Below, piece after piece: positions 1 through 4,290 of a DNA stretch of 7,312 nucleotides. Position numbers and translations under genes: made by a program. The DNA is from Candidatus Shapirobacteria bacterium. Its GTDB lineage: Bacteria; Patescibacteriota; Microgenomatia; UBA12405. The stretch lies in contig JAPLYY010000006.1 in assembly GCA_026395315.1 (NCBI GenBank), positions 1 to 7,312 on the forward strand, given 5' to 3'. The notes beneath the pieces are model-generated. The model was not told the DNA's origin, did not search any database, and saw nothing but the letters and a program-made list of their open reading frames with translations. The stretch's first letter is position 1; each line of letters begins with the position of its first letter.

Positions 1-7
1 ATAAATC

Positions 8-18
8 ATTATAAATTA
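8..18 (+). promoter_or_regulatory. AT-rich -10-like element before the Cas2-like gene
   Basis: The 11-mer ATTATAAATTA contains TATAAA at 10-15, which ends 11 nt before the ATG at 27. The identical 11-mer recurs at 287-297 at exactly the same distance from the next start codon. A transcript starting about 7 nt after this box would have only a few untranslated bases. The -35 region would lie outside the window. Confidence 0.4.
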
Positions 19-26
19 AAGTCAAT

Positions 27-293
27 ATGGTCTATATAATAACATACGATCTAAGGAAAGAAGGGCAAAATTACGATGCTCTCTATAAAAAAATTATGAG
101 TTTAGGTCAAACCCTACACCCACTACAAAATCTGTGGTTTCTGGACACCGCTTATAGTCTCGATATTGTTCGCGACCAAATAAAAACAGTTGTCGATTCA
201 AATGATTATATTTTTACAGCTCAGCTATATAAAAATAGTTATTCCGCATGGATGCTCACTAGTGCCCATGACTGGTTAAACGCCAGATTATAA
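27..293 (+). CDS. Cas2-like SinR-family small protein
   Basis: This 88-residue protein opens with a beta strand, VYIITYDLR, followed by GQNYDALYKKI and later VDSNDYIFTAQL. The order (strand ending in Y-D, helix, strand, helix starting near an RD motif, short strand) is that of the Cas2/VapD ferredoxin-like fold. It is closest to what databases call the SinR family, whose typical start is YLISYDLNKPGQNY. Asp8 sits where Cas2 nucleases carry their conserved catalytic Asp. Cas2 relatives are either metal-dependent nucleases or, in adaptation complexes, structural dimers. No cas1, other cas gene or repeat array is visible, so a CRISPR role is not supported. A 12-nt gap to the next gene suggests one transcript. 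There is no Shine-Dalgarno sequence. Assignment is from memory of the family; biochemical activity is unknown. Confidence 0.72.
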   Translation: MVYIITYDLRKEGQNYDALYKKIMSLGQTLHPLQNLWFLDTAYSLDIVRDQIKTVVDSNDYIFTAQLYKNSYSAWMLTSAHDWLNARL

Positions 294-297
294 ATTA
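287..297 (+). promoter_or_regulatory. Second copy of the AT-rich element, before the 304-residue gene
   Basis: ATTATAAATTA here is identical to 8-18. The TAA stop of the Cas2-like gene (291-293) lies inside it. TATAAA (289-294) again ends 11 nt before an ATG (306). It could be a second promoter, an AU-rich translation enhancer, or a chance match in AT-rich DNA. Confidence 0.35.
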
Positions 298-305
298 TTA
301 GAACT

Positions 306-1220
306 ATGTTAATCAAAAAAAGAAGAATCAGAACATTAAAACCCTTTAAAGGAGTTTTATCAAAATATAAAAATATTATTATTGGAGTACCAATTGATAC
401 AGAAATTTCAAAATTAACCAGTAAAATAGGCTTTACATCTAAAATTGAGAATGGAGAAACAGTCTTACCATCAGCACACTTCGGCCCTGTCAGTAGTTTT
501 AATGCAGAAGGTAAGAATCTAATTCATAGAGATCAGCCAATGGAAAAGGTATACCGTGTAGGTGAATGGAAGTGGAAGCAATGGTATGGCCGCTACCAAA
601 CAATCGAACGCACTAAGTTTGTCGACATCCCATACAAGAGATATCCAAGAACTTTTATTGCTCCACCAAGCATTGAACTATCTATATCGGCAGTCCAGAA
701 CGGATCAAAACTAATTGTTAGTCCAACAATTGATGTTAGTGATGAAGACAAAGTAATCCATGTAATAAATTTATTTTTGGAGATATTCGGTGAATGTCAG
801 ATTTTAGATCCAAAAATGGGTGAGGTTACTTCACCAACAAGACGATTGAATTGGACAATATTGCCACAAGGCCAAATGCCATGGTCATCTCTTAAAAAAG
901 AAGTTGAAAAGATTATTGAAGAGACTCCCAAAGGAAATCGCTCTTACTTAGAACATCGTCTTGAACTTATAAATAAACACAATCCTGATTTTACTGCCGT
1001 CGGAAATGCAGGTTTCCATGGTTATATTATTATGGGTTTTACCAATAAAAATCTATTTGTACTTGAAAGCCCATTTTATGGGAATGCCACCTATATTTTA
1101 GAAAATAATTGGGAAGAATTATCTAAAAAAACTAAGGCTGAGATAATTAGTGCCAATCTGTGTAAATACAGGCTAATTCATAAAGAAGGTTGGGATTCTG
1201 AGATCAGTAAGATACTATAA
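306..1220 (+). CDS. Conserved-looking 304-residue protein of unknown function, partner of the Cas2-like gene
   Basis: I cannot assign a function. The protein is soluble, with no signal peptide or TM segment and a basic N terminus (KKRRIR at 4-9). Segments that look conserved are an aromatic/charged stretch EWKWKQW (87-93), SPTIDV (139-144), a hydrophobic helix NLFLEIFGE (155-163), RLNWTILPQG (180-189), GFHGYIIMGF (236-245), LESPFYGNATYIL (253-265) followed by NWEELSKKTKAE, and IHKEGW (291-296) near the C terminus. This mix resembles a widespread bacterial hypothetical family as I remember it, but I cannot give a Pfam name. The ATG at 306 follows the upstream stop by 12 nt without a Shine-Dalgarno sequence, so the two genes form a likely operon. 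An alpha/beta enzyme or nucleic-acid-related role is possible; nothing in the sequence proves it. Confidence 0.7.
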   Translation: MLIKKRRIRTLKPFKGVLSKYKNIIIGVPIDTEISKLTSKIGFTSKIENGETVLPSAHFGPVSSFNAEGKNLIHRDQPMEKVYRVGEWKWKQWYGRYQTIERTKFVDIPYKRYPRTFIAPPSIELSISAVQNGSKLIVSPTIDVSDEDKVIHVINLFLEIFGECQILDPKMGEVTSPTRRLNWTILPQGQMPWSSLKKEVEKIIEETPKGNRSYLEHRLELINKHNPDFTAVGNAGFHGYIIMGFTNKNLFVLESPFYGNATYILENNWEELSKKTKAEIISANLCKYRLIHKEGWDSEISKIL

Positions 1221-1276
1221 CCTGTCGATCTTGGGTCCAATTATGCACCGTCGCCTTTGCCACGGACGATATGGGT

Positions 1277-1282
1277 TATAAT
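1277..1282 (+). promoter_or_regulatory. -10 box of the XRE regulator, leaderless arrangement
   Basis: A perfect TATAAT ends exactly 6 nt before ATG at 1289. Transcription would begin at or next to the start codon. No convincing -35 is present; TTTGCC (1256-1261) at 15 bp is the best candidate. Confidence 0.6.
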
Positions 1283-1288
1283 CAAACC

Positions 1289-1495
1289 ATGGATGTCAAA
1301 AATAAGATTGGTAAGAGGCTCAAGGAAGTGAGAGAAGAACGGGGCATGACTCAAGCGGAGGTTGCAAAAGTCGCTGGGATACATCCCAATTTTTACGCCC
1401 GATTGGAGCGGGATGAAGAAAATGTTTCGATTGAAAATTTTGAAAAGATTTTAAAAGCACTTAAGTCAAAATCGTCGGATATTTTGACGTTTTAG
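1289..1495 (+). CDS. XRE/Cro-type helix-turn-helix DNA-binding protein
   Basis: The 68-residue product is one HTH_3 domain. The scan is KNKIGKRLKEVREERGMTQ (helix 1), AEVAKVAG (helix 2), then the recognition helix IHPNFYARLERDEEN, followed by the usual SIENFEKILKAL helix. Known members are repressors that bind operators as dimers; many control phages, toxin-antitoxin pairs, restriction-modification systems or mobile elements. An in-frame ATG exists at 1271 (six more codons), but I prefer 1289 because TATAAT ends 6 nt before it and the domain then begins in the usual place. The stop overlaps the stop of the convergent 70-residue gene by 4 nt. There is no obvious partner toxin on the same strand. 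The 68 bp between 1220 and 1289 are GC-richer than the flanks and hold a weak CCGT/ACGG inverted repeat that might serve as an operator, unproven. Confidence 0.88.
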   Translation: MDVKNKIGKRLKEVREERGMTQAEVAKVAGIHPNFYARLERDEENVSIENFEKILKALKSKSSDILTF

Positions 1496-1704
1496 TTTGG
1501 TCTTGATAAAGTTGTCTTAACTTTTTTGGTTTTACCTTTCCTTTTATCTTCAACTACTTTATTGACGATAAGATGGGCTAAGGATTGCATATTGCCAAGC
1601 ATCTCTATGGCATGTTCCCGGGTAGCTATTGAAGGATCAGTATGTTTAAGAAAATTAATGACTTTGGTAATGTCTTTTTCAACTTGGATAGGTAGTTTGG
1701 TCAT
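1492..1704 (-). CDS. Small basic protein of unknown function (70 aa)
   Basis: I do not recognise this family. The product is mostly helical: VEKDITKVINFLK, then REHAIEMLGNMQSLAHLIVNKVVEDK, then a lysine-rich tail (KRKGKTKKVK). No membrane segment or cysteine is seen. The basic tail and amphipathic helices fit a small nucleic-acid- or protein-binding accessory protein, which is a guess. The reading is preferred over the opposite-strand frame because a perfect TATAAT (minus strand, 1711-1716) ends exactly 6 nt before this ATG, the arrangement seen at other genes nearby. It lies 27 nt downstream of the PLD gene with its own promoter in that gap. Its stop overlaps that of the XRE gene by 4 nt. 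Confidence 0.6.
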   Translation of the reverse strand: MTKLPIQVEKDITKVINFLKHTDPSIATREHAIEMLGNMQSLAHLIVNKVVEDKRKGKTKKVKTTLSRPN

Positions 1705-1710
1705 GGTTGT

Positions 1711-1716
1711 ATTATA
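1711..1716 (-). promoter_or_regulatory. -10 box of the 70-residue gene, leaderless arrangement
   Basis: On the minus strand TATAAT is followed by ACAACC and then ATG, the same 6-nt spacing as at 1277, 2682 and 3809. The box occupies the short gap after the PLD gene, so the small gene can be transcribed on its own. No clear -35 is visible. Confidence 0.6.
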
Positions 1717-1731
1717 ACTGGAAAATTGAAA

Positions 1732-2208
1732 TTATAAGAATTTTTTATAATTAAGGAAATTATACATTTCCATGGCAAGCACCTGGCTCTCCATACGCCT
1801 CATAATCTCACGACTTTTTGTTTGAGACAAAATGTTAAGGCTTCCCTCCCAAAGTATGTTCCGGTCGATTATGGCGAGCTTACGATGATGATTTCCAGTA
1901 CAGATGAGTGCTTGGATGCCTATTACTTCAAAATTGTGTATTTCTGCTTCGGATTGTTGTTCATAAGTTTCGGTATGTTCTTTTGGATCTCGGGTTTTGA
2001 CATATATTTTTACTCCTCTTTTAACAAGTCTGGTAAATATGGGAGCTAAAATATCCATTCTGGCGGTAGTGATAAATGGACTTTCAATAATCACCTCTTT
2101 TTGGCTATTTTCTAAATCTTTTATAAATTGGTGATAAAAAGTGTTTTCATCGTAAAGTTTCGACTTTAGGATATCTTGATTGTTTGGTTTATTAAATAGA
2201 TTAAACAT
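1732..2208 (-). CDS. Phospholipase D-like domain protein with a single HKD motif (putative nuclease)
   Basis: The 158-residue protein carries one complete HKD motif: H108-R-K110, D115, then G122-S123-x-N125. Upstream lies the beta-alpha unit KEVIIESPFITTARMDIL (37-54) and VKRGVKIYVKTRDP, typical of PLD modules found in bacterial helicase/AAA proteins and small PLD nucleases. The sequence SREIMRRMES after the motif also fits that branch. One-motif members such as Nuc and BfiI work as dimers, with the two histidines forming a phosphohistidine-based phosphodiesterase site; DNA or RNA cleavage is therefore more likely than lipid hydrolysis. No signal peptide is present, so it should be cytosolic. 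ATG 2208 is the only usable start ahead of the domain. It has no -10 box at 6 nt and no ribosome binding site, but a short ORF stops 1 nt before it (TAATATG), hinting at translational coupling. Confidence 0.85.
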   Translation of the reverse strand: MFNLFNKPNNQDILKSKLYDENTFYHQFIKDLENSQKEVIIESPFITTARMDILAPIFTRLVKRGVKIYVKTRDPKEHTETYEQQSEAEIHNFEVIGIQALICTGNHHRKLAIIDRNILWEGSLNILSQTKSREIMRRMESQVLAMEMYNFLNYKKFL

Positions 2209-2209
2209 A

Positions 2210-2320
2210 TTAGTTGTCCATTTCGGAATCGATAACTACAATCTTACCTTGACAATAGGTAAAATCCAACTTCTTCAATTGTTCGTAAAGATGTAAAATA
2301 CTGGCTAATAAGGGTTCCAC
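2210..2320 (-). CDS. Possible 36-codon ORF directly upstream of the PLD gene
   Basis: A GTG-started frame encodes VEPLLASILHLYEQLKKLDF and ends KIVVIDSEMDN, a composition that reads like real protein (amphipathic helix followed by a strand). Its TAA is separated by one base from the ATG of the PLD gene. The frame remains open upstream of GTG as far as the terminator at 2341-2370, so it could be a fragment of a longer ancestral protein. No -10 box or Shine-Dalgarno sequence precedes GTG. It may be a coupling leader peptide, a small gene, or only an open stretch. Confidence 0.33.
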   Translation of the reverse strand: MEPLLASILHLYEQLKKLDFTYCQGKIVVIDSEMDN

Positions 2321-2342
2321 CCTAGGGACGTCGAGCCCGCCA
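2302..2342. other. GC-rich foldable patch (three-way-junction-like)
   Basis: TGGC (2302-2305) is complementary to GCCA (2339-2342). Between them are a perfect hairpin AGGGT-TCC-ACCCT (2311-2323) and a second weak one, GGG (2325-2327) with CCC (2336-2338). GC content over 2311-2342 is about 69% (22 of 32), in strong contrast with the AT-rich surroundings. It overlaps the possible 36-codon ORF on the minus strand. It might be a small structured RNA, an RNA regulatory element upstream of the PLD gene, a recombination scar or a dispersed repeat copy. I cannot match it to a known RNA family. Confidence 0.35.
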
Positions 2343-2370
2343 ACAAAAATCCCCCATATGAAGGGGAATT
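2341..2370 (-). terminator. Intrinsic terminator after the two-TM protein gene
   Basis: On the minus strand AATTCCCC and GGGGGATT form an 8-bp stem (one T-G wobble) around the loop TTCATAT, followed by TTTGTTG. It begins 21 nt after the stop of the leftward gene at 2392, the normal position for a Rho-independent terminator. The opposite strand also ends in TTTTCTTT, so weak bidirectional action is possible. Confidence 0.7.
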
Positions 2371-2391
2371 TTCTTTAAATAACGTGAGAAA

Positions 2392-2595
2392 TTATTTTGC
2401 TATACCAACTTTCTTGCCAATCCATACTGCAATTCTTAGAATAATCATAATTAAAATTGCATAAATAAGATTATCGACTAGCAACCAGACGATTAACTTA
2501 GGTAGTCCATCGACTCGACCGAACTCACCAATATTAACGACAAAGGCAATAGCGTATGAAATCAGGAATATTTTTTTATCGGGAAGTATTTTCAT
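2392..2595 (-). CDS. Small membrane protein with two TM helices (67 aa)
   Basis: The product has a short basic N terminus (MKILPDKK), a first hydrophobic helix around residues 9-23 (IFLISYAIAFVVNIG), a short loop EFGRVDGLPK, and a second long hydrophobic stretch about 34-59 ending WIGKKVGIAK. Positive residues at both ends suggest both termini are cytoplasmic. The family is not recognised. A longer frame exists with ATG at 2661 or TTG at 2667, but I chose ATG 2595: TATTAT (2602-2607) ends exactly 6 nt before it, matching the neighbouring promoters, and the extra 22-24 residues look less like a designed N terminus. A terminator follows 21 nt after the stop. The gene is divergent from the phosphatase gene. 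Confidence 0.62.
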   Translation of the reverse strand: MKILPDKKIFLISYAIAFVVNIGEFGRVDGLPKLIVWLLVDNLIYAILIMIILRIAVWIGKKVGIAK

Positions 2596-2601
2596 ATATA
2601 C

Positions 2602-2607
2602 ATAATA
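2602..2607 (-). promoter_or_regulatory. -10-like box that supports start 2595
   Basis: TATTAT on the minus strand is followed by GTATAT and ATG. It matches the consensus at five of six positions, and the spacing equals that of the perfect TATAAT boxes elsewhere in the window. Confidence 0.45.
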
Positions 2608-2681
2608 TTTAATAATTTGAGTATACACTAATTTGTTTTTTGCGATAATAGTTGCTGACATATTCAATCAGACGCCGCTGA

Positions 2682-2687
2682 TATAAT
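2682..2687 (+). promoter_or_regulatory. -10 box of the phosphatase gene, leaderless arrangement
   Basis: TATAAT is followed by CATTTA and then GTG (2694). The 6-nt spacing leaves no room for a leader or a Shine-Dalgarno sequence and decides the GTG start. A -35 is not obvious. Confidence 0.6.
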
Positions 2688-2693
2688 CATTTA

Positions 2694-3131
2694 GTGATAA
2701 TTCATTTTGTCTGTTTGGGGAACATATATCGGAGTCGGTTGGCGGAGACATATTTGAATTCAAAAGGGTTAAAAGATATTAAGGCCGTTTCTTCGGGAAT
2801 AAATGCTTCGGAAAACGGTAATAGACCAATTTCCTGGCTAACCCAAAGATTGTTTGAGGTATATAAACTGGTTCCATTTGAAAAATCTAATTGGACTCAA
2901 ACTACAAAAAAACTGCTGGAAACGGCTGATTTAACGATTTTTTTTGATGATGAATATTACAAATATTGTGTGAATCAATTAGGGTTTAATTCGAAATATT
3001 TTGAAATCTGGGGTATCAAGGATTTAGACGATAGTATCGCGGATCATATGGAAAAAATTAGAGTGACTGAAGAAACATTTGAACTAATTAAACAAAAAGT
3101 GGACGATTTGATTGAACGTAAAAAGTGCTAA
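2694..3131 (+). CDS. Low-molecular-weight protein tyrosine phosphatase family protein
   Basis: The 145-residue protein starts with the strand IIHFV and the phosphate-binding loop C7-L-G-N-I-Y-R13-S14, the C-x5-R-S signature of this family at its usual N-terminal place. AVSSGINA (31-38) matches the conserved strand and turn that follow. Length is close to the normal 140-160. In the family the cysteine attacks phosphotyrosine (or arsenate in ArsC relatives), and an Asp in a DP[FY] motif near the C terminus is the general acid. Here that region reads IKDLDDSIAD (108-117), with Asp but no Pro-aromatic, and the second loop cysteine found in many members is Tyr12. Activity may be altered or directed at another substrate such as a nucleotide or sugar phosphate. 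GTG is taken as start because of the TATAAT box 6 nt upstream. Its stop lies 4 nt from the convergent ndk stop. Confidence 0.82.
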   Translation: MIIHFVCLGNIYRSRLAETYLNSKGLKDIKAVSSGINASENGNRPISWLTQRLFEVYKLVPFEKSNWTQTTKKLLETADLTIFFDDEYYKYCVNQLGFNSKYFEIWGIKDLDDSIADHMEKIRVTEETFELIKQKVDDLIERKKC

Positions 3132-3135
3132 CTCT

Positions 3136-3747
3136 TTATTCCAAAATGCCGTCGAGATTGGCATCGTAGAGAATTTCTTCGCTGATCAAACGGTAATTCA
3201 AAATTTCTGATGTTTCAAACCACAGCGGAATTTCTTTTTCGGCTTCTTCTACTGTACCTGAGGCGTGAATGATAGTTCTAACGGCTCTTTTATCTTCGTC
3301 GGCGGCTTGATAGGAATCAATGGTGTAGTCACCTCTGATTGTTCCGGGTACGGAGGTTAAAGGTTCCGTGGAACCGGTGATTTTTCGAACGATGGTAACG
3401 GCATTCATACCTTGCCAAATCATGGGTATAACAGGACCGCTACTAATAAAGTCAACTAATTGGGCCCTAACTTTTTCAGCTAGTTGAATGGGATCGTTAA
3501 TTGGAGGAGCTAAACCTTTGGCTTTCCAAGCCTCAATTGATTTGGTTCCGGTTTTTAATGCCCATTCCGGATCTGTTGAATAATGTTTTAAAGCCAATTC
3601 TCGGGTTGGAAGAAGCATTTTTATAGCTACTAATTTAAGGCCACATTGTTCGTAACGTTTAATGATTTCGCCGATTAGACTGCGTTGGACACCGTCTGGC
3701 TTGATAATAACGAGGGTTTTTTCTTGTTTGTTATCGTAGTTTCTCAT
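3136..3747 (-). CDS. ndk: Nucleoside diphosphate kinase, long form
   Basis: This enzyme moves the gamma phosphate between nucleoside di- and triphosphates through a phosphohistidine and balances NTP and dNTP pools in the cytosol. Diagnostic sites are present: TLVIIKPDGVQ with K16, His55-Tyr56, VRKITGSTEP around R121, PGTIRGDY (134-141), and the active-site histidine H161 in RTIIHASGTVEEAEKEIPLWF-type context. At 203 residues it is 50-60 longer than the common 140-150. About 35 extra residues lie between His55 and SGPV (103-106), where standard enzymes have a short helix link, and there is a longer C-terminal tail (EILNYRLISEEILYDANLDG). Such long forms occur in CPR genomes as I recall. The gene is divergent from the ArsR-type gene with a 73-bp gap. 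A weak CACAAT box (3755-3760) lies 7 nt before ATG. Confidence 0.95.
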   Translation of the reverse strand: MRNYDNKQEKTLVIIKPDGVQRSLIGEIIKRYEQCGLKLVAIKMLLPTRELALKHYSTDPEWALKTGTKSIEAWKAKGLAPPINDPIQLAEKVRAQLVDFISSGPVIPMIWQGMNAVTIVRKITGSTEPLTSVPGTIRGDYTIDSYQAADEDKRAVRTIIHASGTVEEAEKEIPLWFETSEILNYRLISEEILYDANLDGILE

Positions 3748-3754
3748 ATGGGAT

Positions 3755-3760
3755 ATTGTG
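3755..3760 (-). promoter_or_regulatory. Weak -10-like box of ndk
   Basis: CACAAT on the minus strand ends 7 nt before the ndk ATG, with TTGCAT (3777-3782) 16 bp further upstream. Only four of six -10 positions match, so this is a tentative call in the shared divergent promoter region. Confidence 0.3.
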
Positions 3761-3786
3761 GCAAATATAAAATAAAATGCAAGAAG

Positions 3787-3814
3787 TTGATATATTTGAA
3801 TTTATCGATATAAT
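3787..3814 (+). promoter_or_regulatory. Promoter of the ArsR-type gene (TTGATA - 16 bp - TATAAT)
   Basis: A good -35 (3787-3792) and a perfect -10 (3809-3814) are spaced 16 bp apart. The -10 ends 6 nt before GTG at 3821, again a leaderless layout. This is the best complete sigma-70-type promoter in the window. Confidence 0.7.
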
Positions 3815-3820
3815 CATGCC

Positions 3821-4102
3821 GTGGATAAAATATTTAAAGCTTTAGCCGATATTAACCGCCGGAAAATACTGACTCTGTTGAAAAATGATGATTCAAATGT
3901 ATCAAATATAGTGAAAAAATTGGATATCGGTCAACCAACAGTGTCTTCTCATTTGGCAGTTTTGAGGAAAGCCGGATTAGTAGAAGTGACGGTTAAGTCA
4001 AAGGAAAGAATATATAAGCTAAAAAGAGAAGTGTTTAATAGCTTTATTAAACAATTAAACAGCTTTATGAGCGATGAGATAATTATACGGAGAATTAATT
4101 AA
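3821..4102 (+). CDS. ArsR/SmtB-type winged-helix transcriptional regulator
   Basis: The 93-residue protein is a single winged helix. MDKIFKALADINRRKILTLL is the typical ArsR opening, SNVSNIVKKLDIGQPTVSSHLAVLRKAGLV (26-55) is the helix-turn-helix with the hallmark SxHLxxLRxAGLV, and VEVTVKSKERIYKLK is the wing hairpin. No CxC or ELCVCDL metal site is present, so it is not a classical arsenic or zinc sensor; metal-free ArsR members respond to other signals or to dimer state. The start is GTG directly behind the promoter, with no Shine-Dalgarno sequence. Possible targets are the divergent ndk or its own promoter, as the two promoters share 73 bp; this is inference. Confidence 0.9.
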   Translation: MDKIFKALADINRRKILTLLKNDDSNVSNIVKKLDIGQPTVSSHLAVLRKAGLVEVTVKSKERIYKLKREVFNSFIKQLNSFMSDEIIIRRIN

Positions 4103-4110
4103 TATATCGG

Positions 4111-4139
4111 TTGACTATAGGACTAATTTAGTTTATGTT
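4111..4139 (+). promoter_or_regulatory. Promoter of the TM-LysM gene (TTGACT - 17 bp - TATGTT)
   Basis: TTGACT (4111-4116) and TATGTT (4134-4139) are 17 bp apart, and the -10 ends 7 nt before ATG at 4147. This supports a real gene start at 4147, although the frame from there is only 47 codons. Confidence 0.55.
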
Positions 4140-4146
4140 TAGTGAT

Positions 4147-4290
4147 ATGGAAACAAAGACTTATTTTAAATCTAAAGAAGATGTGATCAGTATGTTTATT
4201 GGTTTAATGGTGGTGATAGTAGTGGCAGTGTTGATAGTTAATCTAGTGTCCAGAAATAAAGGCCGGGTATCAGTGATCAGGCAACTTTGA
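4147..4290 (+). CDS. N-terminal membrane-anchor part of a LysM protein (47 aa before a frame break)
   Basis: The product has a short charged start (METKTYFKSKEDV), one strong TM helix at about residues 14-33 (ISMFIGLMVVIVVAVLIVNL) and a basic juxtamembrane stretch SRNKGR, then stops at TGA. A 47-residue lone anchor is unlikely as a complete product. The LysM frame begins immediately behind it and has no membrane signal of its own. Single-TM-plus-LysM proteins are a common layout, so I read this as the first third of one gene broken by a one-base shift between 4260 and 4287. The promoter in front supports the start; an in-frame ATG also exists at 4135 but overlaps the -10 box. Confidence 0.6.
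   Translation: METKTYFKSKEDVISMFIGLMVVIVVAVLIVNLVSRNKGRVSVIRQL

Noticed and set aside
27..293. Part of a CRISPR-Cas locus
   Set aside because: Only a Cas2-like fold is present. No repeats with regular spacing, cas1 or effector gene occur in the window.
1221..1288. Terminator or tRNA remnant (attachment site) between the 304-aa gene and XRE
   Set aside because: There is only a 4-bp CCGT/ACGG inverted repeat and no T-run, and the stretch does not fold into tRNA arms; no integrase is nearby.
1526..1717. 63-codon plus-strand ORF
   Set aside because: Opposite strand of the 70-aa gene, which has the better composition and a TATAAT box at 6 nt; this frame has neither.
1822..2049. 75-codon plus-strand ORF
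   Set aside because: Antisense shadow of the PLD gene, whose catalytic motif proves the minus strand.
4257..4290. Programmed -1 ribosomal frameshift site
   Set aside because: No X-XXY-YYZ heptamer lies in the required phase, and the LysM frame has a stop at 4257-4259, which leaves only a short window for slippage. Mutation or assembly error is simpler.
4288..4290. UGA decoded as glycine (code 25)
   Set aside because: Reading through this TGA reaches TAA three codons later without entering the LysM frame, and no gene in the window needs UGA as sense.
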